64,000 bases of DNA, from assembly GCF_004331465.1 (NCBI RefSeq), contig NZ_SJKB01000001.1, positions 62,001 to 126,000 on the forward strand, read 5' to 3'. Shown piece after piece: positions 27,007 through 34,301 of this stretch. The notes beneath the pieces were generated by a model. That model was not told the origin of the DNA. It ran no database searches and worked only from the letters and a program-made list of their open reading frames with translations. Numbering within the stretch: position 1 is the first letter of the stretch; the number at the start of each line of letters is the position of its first letter. The position numbers were made by a program, and so were the translations under genes. Source of the stretch: Kribbella pittospori. Its GTDB lineage: Bacteria > Actinomycetota > Actinomycetes > Propionibacteriales > Kribbellaceae.

Positions 27007-27420
27007 GGACACCGCTGCGCGGCGGCAGTCTTGTTGGCCGCCTTCGGCGGCGCCGCAGACCGCTGTCCGTCGGGCTGTCCTCGGCGGGTGAACTCGGGTG
27101 CGGTCGAGCCGATCGGACACCGCTTCGCGGCGGCTGTCTGTTGACCGCCTTCGGCGGCGCGCAAGTCGTTCTCGGCGTACCCGCACCCGGCGGACGGACC
27201 GCCGGGATCGCGGAAAGGACACCGCTACGCGGCGGCTGGCTTATCGGCCGCCTCCGGCGGCGCCGCAGACCGCCCTCCGACGCGCTGCATTCGGCCAGTG
27301 AATCCGTGACGGGCCAGTCGGACACCGCTATTCGGCGGTGCTCTTCTCAGCGGCCTCCGATGGTCCGACAGCGCGCCTCGGCGTACTGCTCTCGGGCCAG
27401 CTAACACGGGCTGACTTCGG
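27007..27420. repeat. Four ~103-bp tandem intergenic repeats
   Basis: GGACACCGCTxCGCGGCGG starts near-identical units at 27007, 27115, 27217 and 27320, i.e. every 102-108 bases. Each then has a GC stem-loop around GCCGCCTTCGGCGGC, and the tails are also related (TCGGCGGGTGAACTCGG, TTCGGCCAGTGAATCCG, CTCGGGCCAGCTAACACGG). The fourth copy is the most diverged. The block fills the gap between the phosphatase gene and the tRNA. All six frames are low-complexity and no gene is convincing. Bases 27421-27550 show nothing further. Confidence 0.8.
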
Positions 27421-27558
27421 CGCATGAACTGGCTAACGTGAGTCAGAGTTCAGGCTCCGCCCGGCGGCGACTTGAAGCGGTTGAGCCGCCGCTTGCGAGC
27501 CGAATCCGCCTGTGTACAGCCTGCTTCCGGGGTGCCTCCGAGCGAGGGGTATCCGATT

Positions 27559-27587
27559 TTTCTTTGGCACCCGGTATCCGCTAAACT
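27559..27587 (+). promoter_or_regulatory. Possible promoter of the tRNA-Ala gene
   Basis: A TAAACT box at 27582 lies 22 bases before the mature tRNA 5' end. A weak TTTCTT is 17 bases upstream of it. Local AT-richness supports a promoter. Confidence 0.4.
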
Positions 27588-27608
27588 TCCGGAGTCGCAA
27601 GACACCGC

Positions 27609-27681
27609 GGGGCTTTGGCGCAGTTGGTAGCGCGCTTCCATGGCATGGAAGAGGTCAGGGGTTCGAATCCCCTAAGCTCCA
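27609..27681 (+). tRNA. tRNA-Ala (anticodon GGC)
   Basis: 73 bases fold as a cloverleaf. The acceptor stem is GGGGCTT/AAGCTCC with one G-U pair. The anticodon stem CTTCC/GGAAG holds the loop ATGGCAT with GGC, and the T arm is AGGGGTTCGAATCCCCT. The discriminator is A, and the CCA end is not encoded (ACCG). The 3' end is duplicated at 47520, marking an integration site, and the gene remains intact. Confidence 0.96.
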
Positions 27682-27690
27682 CCGCAGGTC
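27675..27690 (+). other. Left attachment-site-like repeat (attL)
   Basis: AGCTCCACCGCAGGTC spans the last seven bases of the tRNA and nine bases beyond. It is identical to 47520-47535. With the recombinase remnant just inside, this matches the usual layout of an island integrated at a tRNA 3' end. Confidence 0.7.
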
Positions 27691-27724
27691 AGAGGCCGGT
27701 TTCCTAGTCGGGAGACCGGCCTCT
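27691..27724 (+). terminator. Terminator after tRNA-Ala
   Basis: AGAGGCCGGT pairs perfectly with ACCGGCCTCT across a 14-base loop, 10 bases after the tRNA. A hairpin of the same design but different stem bases follows the right-hand att copy. Confidence 0.75.
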
Positions 27725-27752
27725 TGCATGACCCGGGAGGCAAAACGGGAGG

Positions 27753-28052
27753 CTAAGTCTCCGAGAGCAGCAGATCGGGGAAGATCTCGTCCATCTTCTT
27801 CGCCCCCGTTCGGAGCACCGGCCGCAACTCGTGTCGGTAGACCTTCTCCGTCACGACCGTGCTGGCGTGTCCTGCTAGCGCGGCGATGTCCTCGATGGAT
27901 ACGCCCTGGCTTGACAGCAGGGACACGAAGCTGTGTCGCAGCTCTCGGGGAGTCCAGTCCTCAGCGGCCAGCCCGGCCGCCTTCGCCACCTTCCGGAAGG
28001 CTCGCCGTACGTCCGGCCAGCCCCCCGTCTCTGTAGCCGCTCCAGGAACCGA
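27753..28052 (-). pseudogene. Tyrosine recombinase (integrase) C-terminal remnant
   Basis: About 100 codons of an integrase C-terminus are left. TPRELRHSFVSLLSSQGVSIEDIAALAGHAS carries the RxxH box, GHAS the second His, and VYRHELRPVL the catalytic Tyr. The frame is open back to a TGA near 28053, beyond which nothing of the N-terminal or core-binding domains remains, so the gene is inactive. It points toward the tRNA, as integrases of tRNA-targeting elements usually do. A second, related remnant is at 35244-35432. Confidence 0.85.
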
Positions 28053-28153
28053 TCAGGATCAGCGGTTCTTAAACGGGTTCAGGGAGGCACGCCAAGATGA
28101 TGGCAGCCTTTCGAAGGCGTTGGTGGGTCTTGAGCCATCTCGGTAGGCATGAG

Positions 28154-28172
28154 CCTCCGGGTAGACCGGAGG
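28154..28172. terminator. Hairpin in the left end of the island
   Basis: CCTCCGG-GTAGA-CCGGAGG is a perfect 7-bp stem. It lies between the integrase remnant and the immunity-gene array. The surrounding 28053-28189 contains no recognisable gene. Confidence 0.4.
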
Positions 28173-28189
28173 GTCCAGGAACATCCTGA

Positions 28190-28225
28190 CATCGGCATGA
28201 GCGGGTGGGGACCGCGGCACGAGGG
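28190..28225 (+). repeat. Island element E1
   Basis: CATCGGCATGAGCGGG followed by the weaker second half GCGGCACGAGGGG. It is the first of nine paired elements at gene boundaries in 28.2-34.2 kb, all in the same orientation. Confidence 0.65.
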
Positions 28226-28230
28226 GATGT

Positions 28231-28461
28231 TCAGATCTCGATCGGCCGGTAGGCCAGCGCGATGTCCACGACTTCGTGGGGCGTCAAGTCGTGGTCGAAG
28301 CCCTCATGGTTCGGCCAGAAGATCAGGTTCGACACGCGCGGATGGAGCACCTGGGCCACCAGCTCTCTAAGCGCGGTGTCCTGCTCTTCGTCCGTGCCGT
28401 CACCCGACATCAGGTACGTCACGAGACGCACCAGTTCCTCGCGCTCAACCTCGGACGACAT
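28231..28461 (-). CDS. Colicin/pyocin-type bacteriocin immunity protein
   Basis: 76 residues from the ATG at 28461; the frame continues upstream through element E2 without a better start. ELVRLVTYLMSGDGTDEEQD and then HPRVSNLIFWPNHEG and LTPHEVVDIALAYRPIEI match, from memory, the immunity proteins that bind DNase-type colicins and pyocins (motifs HPxxSDLIFWP and EIVDxALxYKP). It would protect the cell by binding a nuclease toxin. No toxin gene is adjacent, so it is an orphan immunity gene. Confidence 0.75.
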   Translation of the reverse strand: MSSEVEREELVRLVTYLMSGDGTDEEQDTALRELVAQVLHPRVSNLIFWPNHEGFDHDLTPHEVVDIALAYRPIEI

Positions 28462-28493
28462 GGCGACAGCATGCCTGCTGCGGGCGCAGCTGT

Positions 28494-28535
28494 CATCGGC
28501 ATGAGCGGGCTTCACTCTTCGCGGCATGAGCGTGC
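28494..28535 (+). repeat. Island element E2
   Basis: CATCGGCATGAGCGGGC and, 26 bases on, CGCGGCATGAGCGTGC form a clear tandem pair. It lies 33 bases upstream of the immunity gene's start and directly after the 3' end of the next gene. Confidence 0.75.
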
Positions 28536-28546
28536 AAGGTGCAGGT

Positions 28547-28879
28547 TCATCTGCTCATGGCCGCCGCAAGCAGTGGCCCTGCGTACTCCTCAACGAGAGG
28601 CATCCATTCCAGCGAGTCCAACGTCCGATCAAGGAGGCGTACTGCAGTCCAGTACTCGATCGTGCTGTCAGTGGACCGCAGCAATCGCTCAATCCAGGCG
28701 AAGACATCGCGCAGCGCCGCCGGGTCGCCAATGGCGTGGCGCATCACCTCGTGGCGGAACACCCAGTCGACTCGCCCCGCGGGATCTATGCCGTCGTCGG
28801 CCTCAAGAGCGGCGGCTGCCTGCGGAAAGGTCCTTAGGAACTCCGTTTGGATGTTGTCGCTTGTGAGGAGCACGCGCAC
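28547..28879 (-). CDS. Hypothetical 110-residue protein, immunity-like
   Basis: Acidic and probably all-helical (LRTFPQAAAALEADDG; DVFAWIERLLRSTDSTIEYW; LLDRTLDSLEWMPLVEEYAGP). No catalytic or membrane signature is visible. The size, the acidity and the FPQ...LEADDGIDPAGRVDWVFRHE opening are reminiscent of small immunity proteins of polymorphic toxin systems, but I cannot name a family. It sits among other immunity-like genes on the same strand. Confidence 0.6.
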   Translation of the reverse strand: MRVLLTSDNIQTEFLRTFPQAAAALEADDGIDPAGRVDWVFRHEVMRHAIGDPAALRDVFAWIERLLRSTDSTIEYWTAVRLLDRTLDSLEWMPLVEEYAGPLLAAAMSR

Positions 28880-28944
28880 ACGCTAGCTCAGGGCCCTGGT
28901 CGACTTCAGCTGCCATGGGGCTTGCCCAGCGGGATCTCGGCTGC

Positions 28945-29421
28945 TCAGTCGTCCGAATCCAGGCCGGCCAACTTGAGTGCCTTGCGCCATTCTCGGCTTG
29001 AGGGATCTGGCCCGATGCTGGCGTAGAGCGCGCGCCGAGCCTCCCGCTTGTCGAAGTAGATCTTGTCGTCCACTCGCCACGCCGTCAGCGGTTCCTCGGT
29101 GGAGCCGTGGGGAACCTCGACGAGGAAATAGTCCATGCCGAGCCGAGACGCGATGTCCAGTGGACTCGGCTTGGTGTGTCTCGTCGCCAACTCCCTGGCG
29201 CACGCTCGATGGTCACGGTCGGCTGGAATGACATCGGCGGCCGGGAAAAGCTTGCCCGCGGAGCGAACATAGAAGACCGGCGACTCGCTACCGTCTTGCA
29301 TGACCGCGAACAGTCGTACGTCGGAGATTTCGCGTCGGCTCACGGTTCGCCCCATCGCTGCGATGGCACTCTTCTCGAGAAGTCTACGGCCCAGACCTCC
29401 GAGGCGCCCGCCCTTCGACAT
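28945..29421 (-). CDS. Hypothetical 158-residue protein
   Basis: The protein runs from MSKGGRLGGLGRRLLEKSAIAAMGR to KLAGLDSDD. The N-terminus is glycine/basic; the rest is soluble with mixed charge (VPHGSTEEPLTAWRVDDKIYFDKREARRALYASIG). I do not recognise the family. Its ATG lies on the CATC of element E3, so the element forms its upstream region; an alternative ATG two codons earlier is possible. Confidence 0.55.
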   Translation of the reverse strand: MSKGGRLGGLGRRLLEKSAIAAMGRTVSRREISDVRLFAVMQDGSESPVFYVRSAGKLFPAADVIPADRDHRACARELATRHTKPSPLDIASRLGMDYFLVEVPHGSTEEPLTAWRVDDKIYFDKREARRALYASIGPDPSSREWRKALKLAGLDSDD

Positions 29422-29458
29422 CACCACGCCTTACTATCCGCGGCAGATCCGTGCGTTC
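29419..29458 (+). repeat. Island element E3
   Basis: The first half is degenerate (CATCACCACGCC) and the second half complete: CTATCCGCGGCAGATCCGTGCGTTC in outline, containing GCA-N6-TGC. It overlaps the start of the 158-residue protein gene on the minus strand. Confidence 0.7.
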
Positions 29459-29725
29459 AGCCCTGGCCCCGCGCGCCCGACTCGGCAAGGGCGTCGCGTC
29501 TGCGCTGCTCGTCCTTCGCCCGCCTTTCGGAACGATCAGGCATCGTTACGTGGTCGACCTCGGCGTCTACATCGAAGGCAGGATAGAAACGGCCAGGGCA
29601 GGACGTACCAACTCAAGGCGCGCACCGTGACTGAGTAGCCACCAGAGCACGTCCTCCGGGGGCCTCCTCCAACGCCTCATTCACGGCGAACAGTGTTGCA
29701 GCAGTGATCGCAATCAAGGCACGAA
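29457..29725 (-). other. Interval between E3 and E4 without an intact gene
   Basis: No complete gene is visible. A minus-strand fragment ends at 29457 (FDVDAEVDHVTMPDRSERR, then an Arg-rich tail) and has no start after an in-frame stop near 29630. It looks like the 3' end of a lost gene. A second short minus frame (LIAITAATLFAVNEALEEA) also lacks a supported start. Confidence 0.35.
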
Positions 29726-29767
29726 CATCGGCATGACCGTGCGGAACAACGCGGCATGGTCGAGTGC
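29726..29767 (+). repeat. Island element E4
   Basis: CATCGGCATGACCGTGCGG followed by CGCGGCATGGTCGAGTG with a spacing of about 24 bases. It lies about 115 bases before the small cationic protein gene. Confidence 0.7.
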
Positions 29768-29882
29768 CGGACGGGAATGCCTGGGGCCGGTGCGGGCACA
29801 GGAAAGGAAGCAGCGCGTCAGGGGTCGTATGCGCGGGGAAGAACGTGGCCCGTGGTGCGCGATCCGACCCGAAGGAGCAACG

Positions 29883-30098
29883 ATGAGCCCCGACCCGACC
29901 CAGCCCGTCAAAAAGGCGACGAAGGCCACCACCAAACCGGCCAGTCAGGCGGCGAGCACGGTCAAGCCCAGTCGGCTGACGAAACGTCTGGCCAAGCTGC
30001 TGCCCCTGAGTTTGCGCACGAGGATCCGACTGCTCTTGGCACGGCTGTGGGCCAAACTGAAGACGTGGCGCCTGCGCCGGCGCGCACGCAACGTCTAG
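29883..30098 (+). CDS. Small highly basic protein with amphipathic C-terminus
   Basis: 71 residues from the ATG at 29883, with a strong AAGGAG site 5 bases before it; the longer frame from 29733 would begin beside element E4. The N-terminal half is Lys/Thr/Ala-rich (DPTQPVKKATKATTKPASQ). The C-terminal 40 residues alternate Arg/Lys with Leu/Trp (LTKRLAKLLPLSLRTRI, then LLLARLWAKLKTWRLRRR), which would form a strongly cationic amphipathic helix. No signal peptide is visible. It could bind nucleic acid or membranes. Confidence 0.6.
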   Translation: MSPDPTQPVKKATKATTKPASQAASTVKPSRLTKRLAKLLPLSLRTRIRLLLARLWAKLKTWRLRRRARNV

Positions 30099-30183
30099 GG
30101 AACCCGGGCCGCCTGCTGCTGGGCGTTGTGGAACGCGACACGCACTCCGCTCGGCTGTGCTCGCCAGCATGGCGCGCCCGCAC

Positions 30184-30227
30184 GACGGCATAACCGCGCC
30201 CTACTATCTGCGGCAGATAAGTGCGAT
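30184..30227 (+). repeat. Island element E5
   Basis: CGACGGCATAACCGCGCC then CTATCTGCGGCAGATAAGTGCG. The second half contains GCA-N6-TGC. It ends 38 bases before the next gene's start. Confidence 0.72.
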
Positions 30228-30265
30228 TGAGGGGACGGCGACGGGTCCTGGTGGACTATTAGTGC

Positions 30266-30562
30266 GTGAACCGACTTGTAGACCGGTGGCCGAAGTTGTC
30301 CATCGAGTTGCGTGACGCACTGACCGCGGAGGACGAGGCCGGCCTCGCGAGGTCCGTCGACTCCCTTGAGGTTGTGCAGCCGTGCGGATGTGGCGATGAC
30401 TTCTGCCAAAGCTTCTACACCGCCGATCCACCCGACGGTGCTTATGGCCCTGGCCACCGCAACGCCCTTCTCGACCCGCCTTGGACCGGAATGCTGATCC
30501 TCGACGTCGTCGACGATGAGATCGTCTACGTGGAAGTCCTCGACCGGCCACCACTTGACTGA
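30266..30562 (+). CDS. Conserved small protein with CGCGDDFC motif
   Basis: 98 residues from a GTG start. It has a central cysteine-rich stretch VVQPCGCGDDFCQSFYTADPPDG, then GMLILDVVDDEIVYVEVLDRP. I recall similar small actinobacterial proteins of unknown function with this arrangement. The three Cys in CGCGDDFC could bind a metal. No ribosome site is obvious. Its position in the array suggests an immunity-like or accessory role; that is inference only. Confidence 0.65.
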   Translation: MNRLVDRWPKLSIELRDALTAEDEAGLARSVDSLEVVQPCGCGDDFCQSFYTADPPDGAYGPGHRNALLDPPWTGMLILDVVDDEIVYVEVLDRPPLD

Positions 30563-30635
30563 CGCCTCCGTCTCGACAGCGGCAGATCTGGGCGTGTGCG
30601 CCGGGCGGGTTCCGCTCCACGCCGTCGCCGCGGTG

Positions 30636-31865
30636 TCAGCCACACTGCCAGGTGAACAGAGCGTCCTGTGGCTGTTGGGCGTTCTGGACGAGGTAGTACA
30701 GCTGACCCACATCGCCCCACATCATGCCGGCGTCGTCGTCCGAGGCCACCTGCAGCAACAGTTGCCACTCGGACGCGGCCGAGTGCACGCTCGGGTCGCT
30801 CCACTCGAACGGTTCGCCGACGAGTCCGCGCCGCAACTGTTCGACTTCCATCTCGACTGAATTCTGCTGGGGGCAGGGATGGCCCCCGATCTGATGGGTG
30901 TCGTAACCGCCGCCCGGTAGTTTCCACAGATCCTCATACAGAGCACCCACGGCTGGCGCCGGAACGCCGGGCCTTGGACCCGTCAGCCCATGCCTGTTCC
31001 AGACGGCCTGTGCCAACGGCGTCTCGTGCGACGGCCAGGTCACCGTTCGCACTGCCGCAAGAGCGACTACCGGAAACGGGGCCAGACCGGGTGGCACCGG
31101 AGTCGCGGCGTCGGTGATGCTGGCTCGGGTGCTCAGTTCCGGGTGCAGATGAAGCACCCGAAACCCGGGGTGGCTCGAAGGGTCCCAGGATCCGACCGTG
31201 CTCTCGCAGTCGTCGTACCTGTCATCGAAGTAGAAGAAGGCCAACCGGCCGTCGGTTGGCAGCCCCAGCTCGGGCAACATCGCCGCGACCGGCGCGCAAT
31301 CGAAACTGAGCACGTGGCCGAGCGGTCCATGTCCTCCCCAGACCGGCCAGGAATTGATCGGCAGCGTGGGCAGTCCGCCGAGCTGCGCCACAGCCTGCTC
31401 ATTCTCGCCCGCGTGGACCAGCCGAAGGGCCGGGCGCAGCATGACAAGGAAATCGTCGGCGGCACCTGTCGACAGGTGTTCTCGCGCGAGCGCGGTCACG
31501 ATGCTGCGGCGCTCGTCAGACTCGTCGCGCGTCTGGATCGGCGCCACAACCTCTGACTCATTCTCTTCGGCGGCGTACTCCTCGACCTGTCCGCCCGGAT
31601 CGGCGCGAAGGGTGACAGTCGACGTCACGCCGTCGACGTCCCGAAACGTCAACGTCGCTTGCAACGAGCCGTTCGCAGTCAGGCGAATGCCGTCCGTGCG
31701 GCCACTCACGGCCTCTGTCGACCCGCTCGCGAGCGGCAACTGCCTCAGCACCTCCTCACTGTGGCGCGAGAGCCGCCGGCGCACCTCCTGCTCCAGCGCC
31801 GCACGCCGCGCCATCAGCTCGTCGTACAGGTCGGCCGGATTATTCGGGTCCACACCGTTCACCAT
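30636..31865 (-). CDS. YwqG-like DUF1963 protein
   Basis: 409 residues. About 100 N-terminal residues are unrelated (charged, helical). The DUF1963 domain follows: LGGLPTLPINSWPVWGGHGPLGHVLSFDCA near 185-215, GRLAFFYFDD near 228, HQIGGHPCPQQNS near 330, and WQLLLQVASDDDAGMMWGDVGQLYYLV near 370-397. DUF1963/YwqG proteins often occur beside polymorphic toxins and are suspected immunity proteins. It is the largest gene in this array and faces the preceding small gene tail to tail. Confidence 0.82.
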   Translation of the reverse strand: MVNGVDPNNPADLYDELMARRAALEQEVRRRLSRHSEEVLRQLPLASGSTEAVSGRTDGIRLTANGSLQATLTFRDVDGVTSTVTLRADPGGQVEEYAAEENESEVVAPIQTRDESDERRSIVTALAREHLSTGAADDFLVMLRPALRLVHAGENEQAVAQLGGLPTLPINSWPVWGGHGPLGHVLSFDCAPVAAMLPELGLPTDGRLAFFYFDDRYDDCESTVGSWDPSSHPGFRVLHLHPELSTRASITDAATPVPPGLAPFPVVALAAVRTVTWPSHETPLAQAVWNRHGLTGPRPGVPAPAVGALYEDLWKLPGGGYDTHQIGGHPCPQQNSVEMEVEQLRRGLVGEPFEWSDPSVHSAASEWQLLLQVASDDDAGMMWGDVGQLYYLVQNAQQPQDALFTWQCG

Positions 31866-31929
31866 GACAGCAACCTAACCTCCTCGGCTGTCACGGACCC
31901 GATCTTCCCGCAGCATCCGAATGCGCGCA

Positions 31930-31972
31930 CATCGGCAGTTCCGCGCTTCACCATCAGCGGCACGAGCGGACG
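31930..31972 (+). repeat. Island element E6
   Basis: CATCGGCAGTTCCGCGCTTC followed by CATCAGCGGCACGAGCGG. It is the most diverged full-length copy and lies about 65 bases upstream of the DUF1963 gene. Confidence 0.6.
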
Positions 31973-32005
31973 TCTCCAAGTTAGGCGTGTCGCCTCCGGC
32001 GATCG

Positions 32006-32629
32006 TCAGCGGGCGCCTCGAACCAAGATGACTCGGTCGGGCTCCCCAAGACCTTCAGTTTGGATCCAGCCCGCGCCGTGCACGAAGCCCTTGGCGATGA
32101 GTTCGGCTTCCTGTCTCCGCGGCGCCCAGTCGCTGCGGTACATGTCGGCCAGCCGTTCACCCGTGTCCTCAAACAGATGGCACGTCGCGTACACCCTCCG
32201 TCGGTGCAGCCACTCGTACCTAACGACCGGCCGACGGACGTAAGTGTCCAGCAACTCGCATCCCCGGGCTGCGAGGTCGGTCGGGGTGCCTTCTAGAACG
32301 AATCCATCACGGGTTGGTGTAGGCGGGAACGTCCGATCGTCGACGCTGATCCGGTCTCCTCGCAGCCGATTCCCGCTGAGTTCCAAACCGACGTTGACCA
32401 GGGCAACGTCGGGCGCGTCGATGTCCAAGGCGAGCAGGAGTCTGTCGTCGTCAAACTCAACGCAATACGGGCGAAGGCGGCCGTCAACTAAGACACGCAG
32501 TGCCGCCAGGAACTTGAGTTGGAACGACGTCAGCTGTGCATCCTCGAACTCGAAGTATTCGCGGTCGTCCACGTTGCACACGATAGTTGAACGTGTCGTC
32601 CCCTCACGGTCTAGAGCGCGACCTCTCAT
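32006..32629 (-). CDS. Hypothetical 207-residue protein
   Basis: It is a soluble acidic protein. Notable segments are YFEFEDAQLTSFQLKFLAALRVL near 25-47, DTYVRRPVVRYEWLHRRRVYATCHLFEDTGERL near 128-160 and HGAGWIQTEGLGEPDRVILVRG at the end. I do not recognise a named family. The ATG at 32629 falls exactly on the CAT of element E7; a GTG at 32581 is an alternative that would begin MCNVDDREYFEFED. The neighbours suggest an immunity-like role but the sequence does not prove it. Confidence 0.6.
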   Translation of the reverse strand: MRGRALDREGTTRSTIVCNVDDREYFEFEDAQLTSFQLKFLAALRVLVDGRLRPYCVEFDDDRLLLALDIDAPDVALVNVGLELSGNRLRGDRISVDDRTFPPTPTRDGFVLEGTPTDLAARGCELLDTYVRRPVVRYEWLHRRRVYATCHLFEDTGERLADMYRSDWAPRRQEAELIAKGFVHGAGWIQTEGLGEPDRVILVRGAR

Positions 32630-32668
32630 CGGCAGATGAGCGCACTGTCTGCGGCATGAGCGGGCGCT
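32627..32668 (+). repeat. Island element E7
   Basis: CATCGGCAGATGAGCGC then CTGCGGCATGAGCGGGC, spaced about 22 bases. The first CAT is the start codon complement of the upstream minus-strand gene. Confidence 0.72.
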
Positions 32669-32725
32669 TCCGGGTCAGGTGTGAGACTGCGGAATGAAGT
32701 CCTGGGCTGGCTAGGTTGGCGACGG

Positions 32726-33319
32726 TCATGAGGCGCCGCTCAGTCGTCGCCGCACCACGCGCCGCCGCAGGGTGGGCGAGGCGACCACCTCGTAACCGGC
32801 CTCGAGGAAGACCTGCACCAGCCCCACCGACGCCTCGTCCCAGATCACGGACTTCCCTGGTGCTGGCTCGATCGGGTAGCCCTCCAGGACGCGGGCGCCG
32901 ACCTGCTGGCCGTACTCGACCGTGGCAGCGGCAAGCTCGTAGGTCAGCCCCGACTGGCGCCGCCCCTTGCGCACGACGAAACAGGTGACCGACCAGACGC
33001 CCTCCAGTTCGGGGTCCATCCGCATCCACGCCTGCTTCCGGCTCCACAGCCGGGGGTAGTTCTCCCGCTTCTCGACCGCCACCCAGCCGGCCGCCTCGCC
33101 GTCGACGTACCCGATCAGCCCGGACGTCGGGCCGGTGGTGCCGCAGGCGGTCTGCTCGAGCAGCGCGGCGTCTCGCTGCTCCTGGGTGGTGTCACGCCAG
33201 ATCCATCCCGGCACCTTCAGGGCCTGGCAACGGCACTTGCGGGCGCCGCCCGTGGCGAACACCGCGTCGACGTCATCAGTCGTTGCGCGGTTGGCCGGGA
33301 GCCAGGTGAAGTCAGCCAT
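32726..33319 (-). CDS. GNAT family N-acetyltransferase
   Basis: 197 residues. The acetyl-CoA-binding segment is VWSVTCFVVRKGRRQSGLTYELAAATVEYGQ (about 107-137), and FLEAGYEVVASPTLRRRVVRRRL closes the fold. The N-terminal half includes a short Cys-rich stretch KCRCQALKVPGWIW near 29. The Arg-rich end is typical of actinobacterial members. The substrate is unknown. It lies between elements E7 and E8, so it may be cargo of the same array. Confidence 0.82.
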   Translation of the reverse strand: MADFTWLPANRATTDDVDAVFATGGARKCRCQALKVPGWIWRDTTQEQRDAALLEQTACGTTGPTSGLIGYVDGEAAGWVAVEKRENYPRLWSRKQAWMRMDPELEGVWSVTCFVVRKGRRQSGLTYELAAATVEYGQQVGARVLEGYPIEPAPGKSVIWDEASVGLVQVFLEAGYEVVASPTLRRRVVRRRLSGAS

Positions 33320-33469
33320 ACTGCGATCCTAGAACCGGACGGATACTTTGCAGCCAAACGTGCGCGGACCAAGGCGGCGCGGACCGGGCAAAGGCAAGCG
33401 GAACGCCCCCGCCGGCGGCGCGCGTCTCTGAGGGCTCGGAATCGGATGCGGCGGAGCGCCGCAACCCCA

Positions 33470-33511
33470 CATCGGCATGATCGTGCACGCTCAGCGGCAG
33501 ATCCGTGCGTT
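33470..33511 (+). repeat. Island element E8
   Basis: The cleanest copy. CATCGGCATGATCGTGC and GCGGCAGATCCGTGCGTT each contain GCA-N6-TGC. It lies in the 326-base gap between divergent genes; nothing else is visible in that gap. Confidence 0.75.
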
Positions 33512-33645
33512 GCTCACGAGGTGACGTCCTGGCGACACTGCGGTACGTGGCCTCGCACATCGCTCAGGACGGCCACGTCGCGGCAGAAGAGCGCGGATCT
33601 TCACCAGGCGACCCGAGTGCGCTCGAAGGGGCCGATACTTCGCTC

Positions 33646-34167
33646 ATGATCGTCACCATTCCGGGCCTAGGCGCACTGTCTGAAGATGAGTTCGATTGGC
33701 TAGCCAGTGAGCCGCTGGACGTTCAGGCGTTCGGAAACCGCTGCCGATTCATCGTCGACGGGTTCGAGCCTTCCGAGGCAGTGAGCCTCACCGCGACCGT
33801 CCAGTCGTTTTGTGCCCTTACCGCGGCCGGATTGAAGCGCGAAGCCGGCGATCATGTGTGGGCTTACTATCGCGACTTCGCAGTCCGCTACGCCGACGAG
33901 CCACGGTTTCCATCGATATCCGGCGCCGACCGGGTCTGGGGCTTCGTAACCTTCGGCGACGAGGTGTGGGTCAAGCGCGGCGGATCGCATTGGTACGTGA
34001 GCGTTGAGAACGAATGTGCCTGGGAGGCCGAACACGGGCTGGAGCTCGTGTTCAAGGACGGCTGGCAGTTGTTGAAGGTGGGGCAGGTCGACGGCCACCT
34101 GACGAACAGGGCGGCATTCGGCGATGACGCGATCCCCGAGGACGCCGTCTACTGGAGCCCGTTCTAG
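33646..34167 (+). CDS. DUF6985-like protein (probable immunity protein)
   Basis: 173 residues from the ATG at 33646; the frame extends upstream to 33505 without a ribosome site. The start VTIPGLGALSEDEFDWLASEPLDVQAFGNRCRFIVDGF and the spacing of aromatic residues through YYRDFAVRYADEP resemble DUF6985. Proteins of that family recur in polymorphic toxin immunity loci. The end, AFGDDAIPEDAVYWSPF, is unremarkable. Family assignment is from memory of its pattern and is moderate. Confidence 0.65.
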   Translation: MIVTIPGLGALSEDEFDWLASEPLDVQAFGNRCRFIVDGFEPSEAVSLTATVQSFCALTAAGLKREAGDHVWAYYRDFAVRYADEPRFPSISGADRVWGFVTFGDEVWVKRGGSHWYVSVENECAWEAEHGLELVFKDGWQLLKVGQVDGHLTNRAAFGDDAIPEDAVYWSPF

Positions 34168-34186
34168 AAGAGCGCGTCTATCCGCA

Positions 34187-34232
34187 CATCGGCATGATCG
34201 CGCCTCAGTATCGGCGGCAGGTGCGTGCGTTC
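34187..34232 (+). repeat. Island element E9
   Basis: CATCGGCATGATCGCGCC then TATCGGCGGCAGGTGCGTGCGTTCC. It is the last copy found, 70 bases before the DUF6547-like gene. Confidence 0.72.
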
Positions 34233-34301
34233 CCCGCGTGGTGGCTGGGACGGCGGCTGTGGGCCAGGTCGCGCGCTGGGGCATCATTCGTGGCGTGACC
34301 G

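Noticed and set aside
27007..27420. CRISPR array
   Set aside because: The repeats are about 55 of every 103 bases, differ between copies, the spacers are related to each other, and no cas gene is present.
29613..30191. 192-codon minus-strand frame over the small basic protein
   Set aside because: No start or ribosome site; only its last 35 residues look protein-like, and the plus-strand gene has a strong Shine-Dalgarno.
28190..34232. Classical integron with attC sites
   Set aside because: The elements lack the attC core (GTTRRRY) and long foldback structure, and no IntI-type gene is nearby; a cassette-like origin is left open only as an inference.
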